From Artocarpus heterophyllus (Eukaryota; Streptophyta; Magnoliopsida; Rosales; Moraceae), in NCBI GenBank assembly GCA_025403435.1, contig CM046342.1, positions 16,246,519-16,310,518 of the forward strand: 64,000 bases of DNA. Direction: 5' to 3'. Shown piece after piece: positions 33,317-45,345 of the stretch. The notes below the pieces were generated by a model. That model was given only the letters and a program-made list of their open reading frames with translations. It searched no databases and had not been told where the DNA came from. How positions within the stretch are numbered: position 1 is the first letter of the stretch; every line of letters starts with the position of its first letter. A program made the translations under genes and the position numbers.

Positions 33317-34520
33317 TGTTATAACCTCAAATATAAAGTTGTCTCAAGTAATAAATACTCGATGTTTGAGATCGAACCCACAGAGATAGATTTTGTTTAG
33401 TTTTAGTATATATATATAATATTAAGTTTTTTTTTATTTAAAAGCTAAAAAATATAAGGATTAATATTTATTATTTCCAAAATGTATTCAAAATATTTTA
33501 CATATTTTTTTTTACTATGATTTTGTTGAAAAATTTAGACGAAATCAAACATTTTTCAACTTTTCTTCTCTTTTTCCATACCGTTCTCAGTTCCTAAGAA
33601 TGCAAATGTTTGGCTGAGACAGCAGGGGGCACCGATGATACTTCATATGTAGCGTCAATCATGTGATCCTAAGGTGGAGAAATACGACGTGAAGTGGGGT
33701 CAAGTGGGCCAGATGGGACCAAGATCCATAGCCGTTAGATCGATCTTGGTATGTGTATTACACGGCTGAGAAGATGAGCTCAGTAGGATGGACGACATGT
33801 GATCTAAGGAGATAGTTGACACGCGGGCCCTACTCTGGCAGCTGTTGTAGTGGTCGACACGTGTCTTATAATCCAACGGTCTACAGCAAATGGCGGTTCA
33901 ATACGACGGTCAGGAGCATGCCACATGTCTTCTTCTAGATTAAATTTGAATTTTTTTGGCATTTGTTATCCAATTTTTCCCGTTTTGATGTCGTTTTGCT
34001 CTGTTTTACCACGAGATTTCAAATCTAAAGATAGAAATTTAAAACAAAATTAATTATATTGTAAACATAATATTTACAGTAATATTAAAAATATTTATTT
34101 TTCATTAAATCAGACATAAATAATTACAAACTTATCGAATTCTAGACTCTTTTGATATGACACAGATTTAATTTTTAAAACTCAAAAATATTTTTAGAAA
34201 TTACAAAAAATGTTATAAAATGTATCTACTAACTTAAAACACACTATCAAATACATTAAGACTCAAAATAAAATTACCATTTATTATTTTTACAGTTTTG
34301 ACTAATTTTAAACTAAACTAATATTTTTCATGCAAAATTGATTGTAAAAAATACCAAAAATATTATTAAACATAAAAACACATTAAAAACATATTTTCAT
34401 ACTCAGACACTAAAATACTGTTTAATACTTAATTACTATAATTAAGGTGTTTAACGAAATATATTAAGGCAAAACGTTTGATTTTAGCTTTAAGAACTGT
34501 GAATTGTCTAAGTCTTATCA
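33317..34520 (-). repeat. 3' LTR of element G
   Basis: On the minus strand it runs from TGATAAGACTTAGACAATTC to GAGGTTATAACA. The last 100 bp contain GTGGGTTCGATCTC, a block I associate with Athila/Tat-type LTR ends. About 1204 bp. Confidence 0.7.
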
Positions 34521-36339
34521 CACTCCTAATCAGCTTATTGCTAGTCCTAAGTAATTAAAGTGATAAAACTGAAAAACAGACTACAGATTTTGGTTTACAA
34601 AAGCTAGTGTTTCCTCATCGATTCTCCTCAAGGGTTATCTCAAATTCATGCCTTAAAGTAAAAATACAAATAGTAATTAAGTTAATGAATCCTTTCTAGA
34701 GTATGTCTTATATTTAAATTGAATTTTCCAGTGAGTGTGTAATTTTCTATTACTAATAAGTACATACTAACCAAATAAATTTATATTAATATAAACTAAT
34801 TTATTTTAATGAAATCTTATAAGTTTGATTTTTATCTATCTCTCCACTAATGCAGTATAGCACTTCCTTAAAGATCATTATGACTTTATTCGGCTTGTAA
34901 ATGGCGTAATAATGGATTTGAGGCTATGTTCACTCATAAAATACTTACGAAATTCCCATTAAAAATATACAATCTAATTCCCAAAGTTGTAATCCTGAAC
35001 TAGAAATGAAATTTTTATTTGTCATCCACCTTTTATTCAACTTCTTTTTTTTTCACTTTTTTAAACATTTATATATATGTATATATATTTTTTTATTTTT
35101 ATTTTTTTTCAACATTTTTTTTACAAAAATACAATATAACTAAAAATTACAACAAAAATAAAGTAACTAAGATTACAAACTTAACCGACATTCTTAATAT
35201 ATAGATTTTCTTAACCCATCCCAACCCCCATAATATTGGCATAAACTTAATTACACTTGAAAGATCAGATGCCTTATGAGTGAAAGGTAAAAGAAGGGTT
35301 TATGATTTATTAAAAAGGTTAGGCTAAATGTGTGGGTGACAAAGAAAAATAGAAATATTAAGCTTAACAGGGTGTCTAGGAATTTAGAAGGTAAACATGT
35401 AAGCTTAAAAAGGCTCAAATGATTCCAAGATGGCCTAAATTATATCTACAACTTAGCATTATATAGGATTTTGCCTCAAGAGAGATTTAAACAAGTTTTA
35501 AGATTTTATAAAAATAAACCAGATTATATAAACATAAAACAGTCTCTAAATTAATATAACAAATCATAGTTCAAGATTAAGTGCTCAAATTTTAGTAAAT
35601 ATTACAACCTAAATATAAGACAAACTAAAGAAATCAACATAAGCTTAAACAGAATTTAAATTTTACCATAAGTCAGGAAAATGATATGACCTTTAATATA
35701 GTTATCGGATAGGAGACAAATCACCAAAAAACAAAAATATTTACATATATTACAAAATATTTTTTAGATTTTGGAAATCTTTTGATTTTTTTGATTTTTC
35801 AATTTTTACTTTTCTTTTTATTTTCTTTAACAAAATAGTTAGATGCAATGCAAACGCACGGTTTTTACAAACATTTGAAAATACATTTCAAGAATGCTAA
35901 TTACTCTTTTACTTAGCTATTTCTAATAAAATGAAGATATGTTTCAGAATATTAAGTATTGCTTACCTTGGCCACCTTCAAACATGTATCCTACGAGAAA
36001 AAGATGAAAAGATGAGAGTATACAAACACACAAGACTACATTTTCGAACCACATCAAGACGTGTTTCAAGAAAATCTTTCACTCAGCATCTCGACCTTGG
36101 AAAAGACAAATCTTAAAGTTTTTACGAACAATACACCATTTTTATTTATTTTTTAATTTTTTTAATTTTTATTTTTTGCTTAGTTTTTAAAACTAGTCCG
36201 ATACTAACACAGACACAGAATCGAAAAATTTTGACAGCATATATATACAAGAGTGATTATTCAAAAACATAAACATAAACATAAATGAACAGGCTGTAGG
36301 TAAAACTGAAAGAGATAGAGTTTAGAGAGAAAAATCCAA
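34521..36339. other. Internal region of G without coding sequence
   Basis: AT-rich, with homopolymer T and A runs. No open frame with recognisable content. It corresponds to the part of G between cassette copy 1 and its 3' LTR. Confidence 0.5.
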
Positions 36340-36960
36340 ATCTCATTTGTGCATCCCAATGAGCTTTGAAGTTGTGGTGTCTGCATCCCAATGAGCTTTG
36401 AAGTTGTGGTGTCTGCATCGGGAGTGATGACTTGTATTTGCTTAAGCAATTCCTAAATAGTAGGTGCAGAGATAAAAATATTTCTAGCTGACTCTTCAAG
36501 AAACGTTTGTTCCACAAAATTATCTAGAAAACTTAAGTGACCATCCAAGAAACCATTAACATTAAGCACACCTAATGGTTTATTAAGAATATCTGACTAA
36601 TTCCAACTAGCTATGGCAAATATTTATTCTAGAGTTCCTAGACCTTTGGGCAAGACAATGAAAGGATCTGAGTGATGAATCATAAGTTTTAAATGCTCAG
36701 GGATATTTTTAACTATTTTCTCTGGTCCTATGGTTTCACTTCAAAGATTATCTTGAACAAGAAAAATGAGAGACAGTACCTAGAACTCCTCCTACTTTGG
36801 CTCTAGCTAGGACAGTTCCCATTAAATCTAGACTACCCCGACATACATAAAATTATATATTTTTCTTAGCGAAGACATGACCTAAATGAAGTACAACATT
36901 TATTTAGTCAATACCCTATTCTGAATTAGAATTACAAAACACACAGATGTTTTAAAAATT
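36340..36960 (-). pseudogene. LOG-like (cytokinin phosphoribohydrolase family) pseudogene, copy 1
   Basis: On the minus strand, pieces in several frames match the LOG fold in order: a CVFCGSS-like start (here VCFVILIQN / CVFCNSNS, near 36930-36955), a MIHHSDPFIVLPKGLGTLE block (PKG in place of PGG), then NKPLGVLNVNGFLDGHLSFLDNFVEQ and RNIFISAPTI, ending VITPDADTTTSKL. Stops and frameshifts are numerous. The C-terminal end carries a perfect 32-bp tandem duplication (36351-36382, 36383-36414). No introns are seen. LOG enzymes release active cytokinin bases from riboside monophosphates; this copy cannot. Confidence 0.75.
36351..36414. repeat. Perfect 32-bp tandem duplication
   Basis: Two identical adjacent units beginning GCATCCCAATGAGCTTTGAA, within the 3' end of the LOG-like pseudogene. 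Confidence 0.95.
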
Positions 36961-37179
36961 CAAAGACAATTGGGACGAAGACTCCATAATTCTTTATAAG
37001 AAATTAAGTTTTTTTTCTTTTTATTTTTTTAGATTGACTCTATTTTTACACCTCTTTGAATAAAGCCAAAAACTAAAAGAGATCTTATACATATCTAAGT
37101 AGAAAGAAAAGTAAAACGTTGGGCAAAATTAGGTAAAGACAACTATGAGGACAGATATGAATATATGGATAGATGTGAC

Positions 37180-37300
37180 ACAACTATAGAACTTTTGAAA
37201 ATTTTCACCCAACAAAACTATTTAACTTTAGACAAACAAGACACTACTATACAACTTTTGATAAAATGGGACCGAATTTTCAAAATTGAGACAAAACTTA
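37180..37300. repeat. Spacer motif repeats of cassette copy 1
   Basis: Two spaced copies of ACTATARAACTTTTGA followed by AAATT/AAATGGGAC. The same motif occurs at the equivalent place in element E (51405-51540). This shows that the spacer between the two genes is homologous, not only the genes. Confidence 0.6.
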
Positions 37301-37639
37301 TCTTACACGACACACAAAGTATCTACCAAATAAAATAATGTATCTAACAGAAAAGTCAAAATATTATTATTATAAGATAAATAGTACAGTTAAAATTATT
37401 AAACATCTTTTGCAAAGATCACAAAAAAAAAAAAATCTTTTTGTTGATGAAATTTTATTTGAGAATAAATTGAAGAAAACTTATGTTCATCAGAACCGTC
37501 TCCAGAAATTCCATCACTTAGCCATTTTGATGATTTTTTTTTAGTAAAACCAAGGACATTTCTCGAATAAATTTTCAATGATTTTTTTAAGAAAGGAAAA
37601 TGCATAAACAACAAAGAAAAACTTTAAAGATCTTAATTT

Positions 37640-38190
37640 GAACTGGAAGGATCTAGAGTCTACTTCCCTTCTAATATCCTTGCAAACTGAACCATTGGGT
37701 CTTTTAACTTCAGATTCCTAAGACGTTCTTTCTTAGCATGAAATTGAGGCAAGAGTTTTGACATAACCCCCAACCCCACCCACCACCCCCCCAACAAATA
37801 TACCCACTAAGATATGACTTAAGAGAGGCTCAAAGATCTTCCAAGTTCCTTTTCGTAAGACCATTTTTATAGAAATGAATCTTATCTTCTTTGTTTATAG
37901 ACACACAACCAGGTAAAGGAGACTTGCCAAAACAGTTTCGATGAGAACACTTTGATTCCGTATGATGGCATCTTCAATTCTTAGCACACAAACTCGTACC
38001 CATCCCAAGTGGATCTGTATTATTTACATCACTAGGATAAGCAAGACCACCTATATATTTTAATATTAGTTGGAAGTTTAAAACAAGAAAGTACCTAAAG
38101 ACGAGTGATTCTAGTTTTGTACTTCTTTCTAATTTCTTTTTGAGAAAGAGAAGGAAAATATTTCTTAAGGTGCTAGTACTTAGGATTCAT
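37640..38190 (-). pseudogene. Zinc-finger protein pseudogene of the cassette, copy 1
   Basis: Starts at an ATG at 38190 (MNPKY, then a stop, then HLKKYFPSLSQK and IRKKYKTRITRL), aligned with the intact protein of element E (MDPKYQHLRKYFPSLSQK...). Similarity fades after about 40 residues but returns in short blocks: FTWLCVYKQRR corresponds to the SPGYMSTNRED region. The cysteine cluster is lost. A C-rich run (CCCCACCCACCACCCCCCC) at about 37774-37792 disrupts the C-terminal part. It lies about 680 bp upstream of LOG copy 1 in transcription order, the same arrangement as in E. Confidence 0.7.
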
Positions 38191-38429
38191 GATAAAAGAA
38201 AGAAAAAGATAAGATACTTGAGAGTGAATTGAGAAACTAAGAAATTTTTGAAAGATTTGACAATGTTAGAGAAGATTTAGTAGGAGTAAAGGAAAAGAGA
38301 TTGAAGGATTTCTAGAAAATTTCTAGGAACTCTAAAGATCCAACAGAAAGAATTCGAAAGTTTAGAAAGAGAGTGAGAAATCTAAGTTTAGAAAGAGCAA
38401 AGAATTTTGAGCATGGATGCACGATGACA

Positions 38430-38440
38430 GAATATATAGA
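38430..38440 (-). promoter_or_regulatory. TATA-like box upstream of cassette copy 1
   Basis: On the minus strand CCCTTTATCTATATATTC, about 245 bp before the pseudogene ATG. It is followed by GTGCATCCATGCTC, which parallels GTGCATAAGAGCTT after the TATA-like box in E. An inferred remnant of the cassette promoter. Confidence 0.45.
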
Positions 38441-38499
38441 TAAAGGGTAGGTTACTATTAGACACGGAAAAAACTGTACAGACGCGTGTAACACTATTA

Positions 38500-39015
38500 T
38501 AAACAATGGTGGGCTGAACTAAAATAGGCTAAGTAAAATTAACCTAATGGATTACTAAACACCATAAACATTTAACAACTAACTTAAAACATTTTTGTGT
38601 TTTTTAGTTTTTTATTTTAATTTTTATGGCTTTTTAAAATTTTCAATTTTTTTGTGTTTTTGATTAAAATTAAAATTTATAAAGGTCTAAAACTCAGAAA
38701 AATTCATTCATAACCATTCCATTAAAATGTGTTTCTAGAGACCGCTGATATAAAAACACCAACTAATCAAACCTGATTCTATCCACCATAACCTCAGCTA
38801 TTATAACTAATTTTTCAAAAAATCATTTTTTTGAATTTTAAGAAAAACAACGCACAAAACAAAAATAAAAATAACATACTAAAAAATAAAAAAATGAAAG
38901 AAAGTACTAGGTTATAGTTGAAAATGGGTCAACATCCATACTATCAAAATCAAAAAGATATTCAGAATGGCATGAATAATGTTTAGATATAAATGGACTC
39001 TTTTAAAAAAAAATT
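38500..39015. other. AT-rich spacer in element G
   Basis: Poly-T and poly-A tracts, no coding content recognised. Confidence 0.5.
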
Positions 39016-39648
39016 CTAAGCACTTTCTTCACATTTTTCTAGATCATGACAACTTTCTTTCAAAACAAAATCTTTATTCATAGAATTATCTTTTCCAGAA
39101 TCAGATTCACAAGTGTTACCTTTTTTCAACATCAAATTTGCAAGTTCATATGCTTCATCAACTAAAGACCGATCTTTCTTAATTGGTTCAGTTTCACAAT
39201 TTTCCAAATTAGCAGATTGTTTCAGCTTATTAAACACATTAAATTTAGAAGTCATATTTCCAAAAGACAATTTCGGGATACCATGTCTACAATTAATTAA
39301 AGCATTTGAAGTTGCAAGAAATAGACGACCTAAAATAATAGGGACTTGAAAATTTGAAGTGAAAATAGGTTGTGTATCCAAAACAATAAAGTCTACTAGG
39401 AAGTAAAATTTATCAATATGAACTAACACATCCTCAACTGTTCCTCTTGGAATTTTCACAGAACGATCAACTAACTGAAGTGTAACAGAAGTTGGCTTAA
39501 GTTCACCTAAACGTAATTGCTAATGGACAAAATAAGGCGAAAAGTTAACACTAGCACCAAGATCTAACAATGCATGGTCAATTTAAGTGTTTCCTATGAT
39601 ACAAGAAATTGTATGACAACTTAAATCTTTGTACTTCAATGGTGAATA
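39016..39648 (-). pseudogene. Athila-type gypsy protease fragment
   Basis: Reads on the minus strand as the retropepsin region of Athila/Tat gypsy polyproteins: a DLGASVNF-like active-site remnant near 39545-39570 (with a stop just upstream), LGELKPTSVTLQLVDRSVKIPRGTVEDVLVHIDKFYF, VDFIVLDTQP, IPIILGRLFLATSNALI and LSFGNMTSKFNVF. The open part is 147 aa (39016-39459). Nothing of RT follows; the sequence ends in an Asp/Glu/Ser-rich tail. Upstream it is cut by LTR H at 39648. Confidence 0.82.
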
Positions 39649-41746
39649 TGTAATGACACTACTTACATAGCCGTTACTTAACTACATAATCTTAATCTTA
39701 AACATGCATTAACATAAGATACTTAAATTTGCGGAATAATTTTTTTAAAAAAACAAAATCTTGATGATAAAGAATTCTTAACATAACCTCAAAAGAAATA
39801 ATAATCATTTCTCAAAACTTAATTCCATAAATCTAACACAGTAATATTAATTTCTTAAAAGTGATTATATCATGATAACAATTATTACCTTTTAACATGA
39901 TCATAATCTCTATAGACTTAATTCATTACATATATCATACATTAACTTCTTAAAACATAATAGTACACTTCCTTAAAACTTTTATTTCAAACATAAAGAT
40001 AGTTATTTAAAAATTACTTCCTTTAAAACATTCCTTAATTTGAATGAATATATTTCTAAAACAACTCTAAATTAAATGTTGTGATAGAATCCTATTTTAA
40101 ATGCCCTTTAAAACTTCTTAAAAATTATCTATATTTTTTTCTTATAATATATAATCTTAAAACTAACATAAGGATTTCTTAAAACTAAATCTTTTTAAAA
40201 CTAAACATAATTGTAATTTCTTATAACCTATTCTTTTAAGTCTAACATAGTAGTTGCTTAAAGATATAGTATTAAACTTTCATAATAATAAGTTCATAAA
40301 ATTTATTCATTAAAATTTTTACATAATTTAACATAAAACTCTTGTAACATTTCTCAATTATAAATAGTTTCATAATTTCCTGGTTTTCATGACATATATA
40401 TGTAATTAGCAAGATGCCCTTAGATGGAAAACGTTTCGTAACATGTAAAGTAACGAAAGTGTCAAGTGAGATGGGAAATTTGAGTTAGGGATGTTCAAAG
40501 GTAAACTGGTGGGTTACAAAGTTAAGGAAAGAAAAAGTAAACATATGGGTTACAAAGTAAAATAAAGGAAAGGTAAATCAATAAGATACCAAGTTAGGTA
40601 AAAAGAAATGAAAGGTTAACAATTAAGTTATGGTATCAATCTAGTAGATTAATAGTAAAGAAAGTTAGCTAATAGTTGGGTGTCGTTTAAACATGACATA
40701 AAGCCGACTAATAGAGGGAAAAGGATAAAGTAGGAATGCTAGACCTAAGTCTAGTAAGTACCAAATCTCACCTATGACATGAGAGAATATGGTTTTTAAA
40801 TGCTTTATAAATGTTTGAAATGTATTGCATCTATTTTGCAGAATATTTTAATGTATAGACTATGATTTTCAATGTTTATACAATTGCTATATGTTAAAGA
40901 TATTAAGATATGTCATGCATTAAGATTACAAGATCGGTAATCTAAACCCACGTGTTAAAGATAATTAAGTGTCATACCAGTTTTCTTGATGTGAGCTATA
41001 TAAGTTATCTTAAAGTTATGACCTCGTTTTTCGATGGTCTTAAGTCTTCCACAAGGGAAGCATTATGTTTATGATTTTATGATTAATGATGTTGGTACAA
41101 TTAATTAAGTTTACAAGATAAAGAAAGATAATATTGATGATAAAATGTTCAAGAAAGTTAAGAATAATCATAAGATGTTCATAAAGGAGCATGAATGGAA
41201 TCATGCATGATGTCATTGCTTGCATTCCTTTTTAGAAATGTTTTCTACTAGTAATGTTTATGTGAAACATGTTAAAAGAAATATTTTAAGATGAAAAAAC
41301 GTTTGTGTGTAAGCTCATTATAAGTTTCTTCATGCTATAGGTAGTCTTATAGAACACCAGTAAGACTGGTTGATGAGCTTAGTGTTGCAGTAACAGATGT
41401 GATGATTGGGTATAGATACCATTACGGAAGTTATCCGCTGTGTTGAGAAAAAGTTTTCATTGTTTGAAAATTTGTTTTAAAAAGTTATAAAAAAGTAAAT
41501 GTTTTATAAGTAATGTGTTACGAAATGTTCTAAATGATTTATTTTACGAAATGATTTGAATAATTACTAAGCTAAGTTTTTAAGCTATGCTTTATGTTTA
41601 CGTTGCAACGGATGTTGCAAAAATTTTAAAGCATGTTTAAGAAGAAAAAACATTACCAGTATTATTCTTACTGGTAAGTAAGAATTAAGGGTAAGAAATC
41701 ATCTTTAAACTAGTTAAGTAACGGCTTGAAAAGGCAAGACATTACA
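39649..41746 (+). mobile_element. LTR H (2098 bp) with long terminal inverted repeats
   Basis: Starts TGTAATGACACTACTTACAT and ends GGCAAGACATTACA. The outer 36 bp are inverted repeats of each other in two blocks (TGTAATG and GCCGTTACTTAACTA). The 3' part has the motif AAGCTCATTATAAG and TTGGGTATAGATACC, related to LTR D. No target duplication is found (GAATA left, TGTGG right), so it may not be a simple solo LTR. Confidence 0.65.
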
Positions 41747-41754
41747 TGTGGTGT

Positions 41755-42688
41755 GGCGGTAGAAGGCACTGGTGAGATGCGATTTGGAGCATCAATTGCA
41801 CAATCCTATAGTGGAGAAATGCGGCGAGAAATGGGACCGAGTGGACCAAATGGGACAAGATCCATGACCGTTAGATCGGTCTTGGTACACTAATTGCAGA
41901 GCTAAGAAGATGAGCTCATGTAGGATGAACCGCACGCGATATGAGGAGGCAGTTGACATGCGGGTGCCACCCTGGCGACTTTGTTTGATGGCTGCTACAA
42001 TGATTGATACATGTCTTGCGATCCAACGGTCTATAGCAAATGGCGGCACGATCCGATGGTCAAGAGAGTGCCACGTGTCCCCTTCTAGATTAAATTCGCA
42101 TCTTTTTGTTTTTTGTTTTTTTTTTTTGAGGCATTTGCTATTCGATTTTGCCCTTTTTGGTACCTTTTTGCTCCATTTTTCTACCAAACTTCAAATCTAA
42201 AGAAAATTAAAACAAAATTAATTATTTTATAAACATATTATTTGCAATAATTTCAAAAATATTAATTTTACATTAAATCATATAAAAATAATTACAAACT
42301 TATCAGATTCCACCCTCTTTCAGTTTGACATAGATATAATTTTTAAGACTCAAAAATATTTTTAAAAATTACTAAAAACATTATGGAACATATTTACAAA
42401 CTTAAAATACACTATATTGAGACTCAAAATAAAATTACCACTCATTATTTTTACAGTTTTGACTAATTTCAAACTAAACTAATATTTTTCATACAAAATT
42501 GATTCTAAAAATTACCAAAAATATTATTAAACAAAAAAAATTAAAAACACATTTTAAACATATTTTCACACTAACACACCAAAATATTTTTCAACACTTA
42601 ATTGCCATAGTTAAGGAGTTTAACAAAAAATATTATGCAAAACGATCAATTTTAGTTTTTAAAAATGTGTATTTTCTAAGTCTCATCA
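41755..42688 (-). repeat. 5' LTR of element G, truncated
   Basis: Direct-repeat partner of 33611-34520, ending (plus strand) in TCTAAGTCTCATCA. The 300 bp that would complete it on the left are replaced by LTR H. Confidence 0.75.
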
Positions 42689-43690
42689 GTTACATACTCT
42701 CAATCGATTGTAGGACTCCGTCGATTGTAGGCATCTTGTCAAAACAAGCCTTATGGAAACTCTATGATTAGAGTGCCATGGAATTTTTCTGTTGTTGGCT
42801 CTTTGTGTATGTTTTTTCTCTTAGCTTCATCAAATTTTATTGATGAAACCGATCGGAGTCGAATGTAATTGTCTCGTGTACTATGAGGTCATTTGTATTT
42901 TTTTGAATTTAAAGATTGAATAATTCAAACTCTTCATCTTTTGGCAGATTTGGGTGTGGCTTCAAACTCTTCATTTGTATTGACGTGTTTTGCTTGATGA
43001 TATATTTTCATTATGAAAAAAAAAAGAGGGGATTAAGTAGGGAAAGAGATATGTAATTAGTCTTTATTTTTATTTTTAAGTTTAAAAAATATTCTTTTTC
43101 ATTATTATAATGATTTTCACGGTTAAACCTAGTGGTAATACAGTAACATATAATACGAGGTCTTGAATTTCTTCTCACCTTTATAAAGTCGGAACAAAAA
43201 TGAAATATAAAAATAGAGAGAAATTTTCTAAAGGCCAGAATACCACTAATGGCAATAGACTCTGCAATGGTGAAGATTGCCTTACAGCCTTACAGGTGAT
43301 CCCACAAAAAGGACGGCAGTAGGAGCCTTATTCTCACCCAGTCTGCTAATATTTTTGCAATAATGAGAGAAACCGATCATCAGCCATGTAAGTTTGAGAA
43401 TGCGTCATGCCATGTTATAGAAAGAGGGGAAAAAAAAAAGGTAAAATATCTTTATCCATAGTATTCTAAAATATAAAATGCTTTGTTTTTGTAGGAGCGA
43501 GAATGTATAAACGGTCACATCTTTTGTTTTTTGCAGGTGCAATCCATACATTACATTATTCATTGTAAAAATATGATAATAATTATTACCAGCACTGTAC
43601 TAAATCATGGATTTTCTATTTGAAAATTGGATAACATGAAAGTGAAAGATTCCTGAACATATAATCGTGGATTGCATGTAAAATATTCTT
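42689..43690. other. Intergenic stretch, no gene recognised
   Basis: No recognisable coding region. A short inverted GATTGTAGG motif is repeated near 42706-42730 (two copies of CGATTGTAGG 17 bp apart). Confidence 0.4.
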
Positions 43691-43699
43691 AAACAACGG

Positions 43700-44335
43700 A
43701 CTCTTTTGGAATTGTATTCAAAAGATGCTTTTAGTTTTTGTAACTGGCTGCACCAATTTAGGGTGTTTTGCAAAATCTTTTTTTATAAAGTTACTTTTAA
43801 AAATTACTGTCCAGTCAAAAAGTTAAGAAGCAAGTCAAAGATACTTTTTTACAGCAGTTTCTGCTGTCATAATTTAAAATTACTAAACTAACCATAATAA
43901 TAATACATAATTCTTAATTTATCTATTTTTAATAACAAATTAAAATAACATCAACACAAAAAGTTTAGAATTAATTTATAAGGTAATTTTTTAATATCAT
44001 TGTGCCTTTTTAAAGTGATTTTTTTTGTGGATATATAATTTATCTCATTTAATAAAAGTAATTTATTTTTTTCTAAAAATATTTAAAATAATAAAAATAA
44101 AAGTATATATTTTTAGCATTTTAATGTACAAATATTACTATGTGTTATTAAAATTAAAATTATAAACGAAAACTATAAACATGCTTTGTAAAGTATGTCT
44201 ATTTTTATCATTATATATCTCTATAACAATTTATATGTAGTTTATCAAACATCTATAATTCTGCTTTTGGTGTTCCAAACAGCTTTAAAAATAATTTACA
44301 AACGCTGCCTACTTTTTGTCTAGAGCACAACACAA
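43700..44335. mobile_element. Possible MITE with degenerate terminal inverted repeats
   Basis: The left end has GATGCTTTTAGTTTTTGTAA, GGGTGTTTTGCAAA and TTAAAAATTACTGTCCAGTC. The right end has TGCTTTTGGTGTTCCAAACA, TTTACAAACGCTGCCTACTT. Together these resemble a common plant MITE family with AGCTTTTA-type ends and an internal ACAGCAGTTTCTGCTGT palindrome (about 43850-43868). Boundaries and target duplication are not resolved. Confidence 0.4.
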
Positions 44336-44522
44336 CAAATGCAATAGTACAACACAGTAATGTCAAACTGGCCCAATTTGTTGTTAGATCTTATAAAAAG
44401 TGATTTTTTAAAGACAGAAAGATATGTTAGATTCCATCAAATCTTGTTAAATTGTATTACTTTTGCAAGCACCCTAAAGGAATGGTAGCACCACAATCTA
44501 CCCAGACGCAGCCACCTTCCAA

Positions 44523-44618
44523 CCTCGATAACCAAATCCTACATATAATATCTTGAGGAACTGGCTTCAACCTCAATAACCAAATCCTACATGTACTGTC
44601 ACGAGGAGCTGGCTTTCA
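44523..44618. repeat. Tandem duplication, two units of about 48 bp
   Basis: CCTCGATAACCAAATCCTAC and CCTCAATAACCAAATCCTAC each start a unit ending in GAGGARCTGGCTT. Confidence 0.85.
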
Positions 44619-45345
44619 CAGTAACAATTAATAAAGGGAAGTGCTATTAGAGAACTTTGAACTCAGGTAAGTAATACGCCAAGTCTAAAACCCTAGAAAA
44701 GTAGGTATTAAATATTAAATGAAAAAGTAATTGCAGAATACATAATTTTTATATTAAAATGCCCATACAAAATAGTAACAATAATGAAGATGATTATGAT
44801 GATGATGAGTGCCAACTTTTATACGTCATTAATAATCTAAAAATAGAAATTCAAAAACATTCATTTGGAATATTTGTCTTATCGACTAACACAAGGACAA
44901 TAACTTGCCATAAAAATGTTGCGCTGAGAACCAATTGTTGGTGAGGTTTTTATTGCTCATCTGGAAAGGTGAAAAATAAAACTATGAGCTAACCTCGAGT
45001 AAGTAGATCTCATGCACCCAAAAAAAAAAAAAAACTCACTTAAACAATAATATGAAATCATGCACATTTTCAAACGTCTCTAAAAATATTATTATTGTGA
45101 GTTCATCGTAATCGTAGAATTGTGTTGGTCAATCAGTCATAGTAGACCATTATAACTAGCATCATTATCATGTCCTACTTGTCCAAGGAGGGTACTTATA
45201 CAGTATAGTATCATCATAACAATCATAAATTGTCCGCCATGCTGGGTGCCCGCTATTTCCTTCATGGCTCAAGCATACACTTAATAAGGACATTTCTTTT
45301 ATTCAACCTCATTATTCTTTTCAGAACTCATGGCTCTCTCTCTCT

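Larger units (their letters stand above)
33317..42688 (-). mobile_element. Old Athila-like Ty3/gypsy remnant G, with cassette copy 1
   Basis: The left LTR (33317-34520) and the right LTR piece (41755-42688) are direct repeats, diverged but clear over more than 900 bp (for example ATCCAACGGTCTA, AGCAAATGGCGG, CTTCTAGATTAAATT). Between them on the minus strand lie an Athila-type protease fragment (39016-39648), then the zinc-finger and LOG-like pseudogenes instead of RT and integrase. At the right, LTR H replaces the gag region and the end of the 5' LTR. No matching target duplication is found (CAATC at left, GTTAC at right), consistent with deletion or recombination. Confidence 0.7.

Noticed and set aside
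33312..42705. CAATC at 33312-33316 and again at 42701-42705 considered as the target duplication of G
   Set aside because: The right copy is 12 bases beyond the LTR edge defined by alignment; probably chance.
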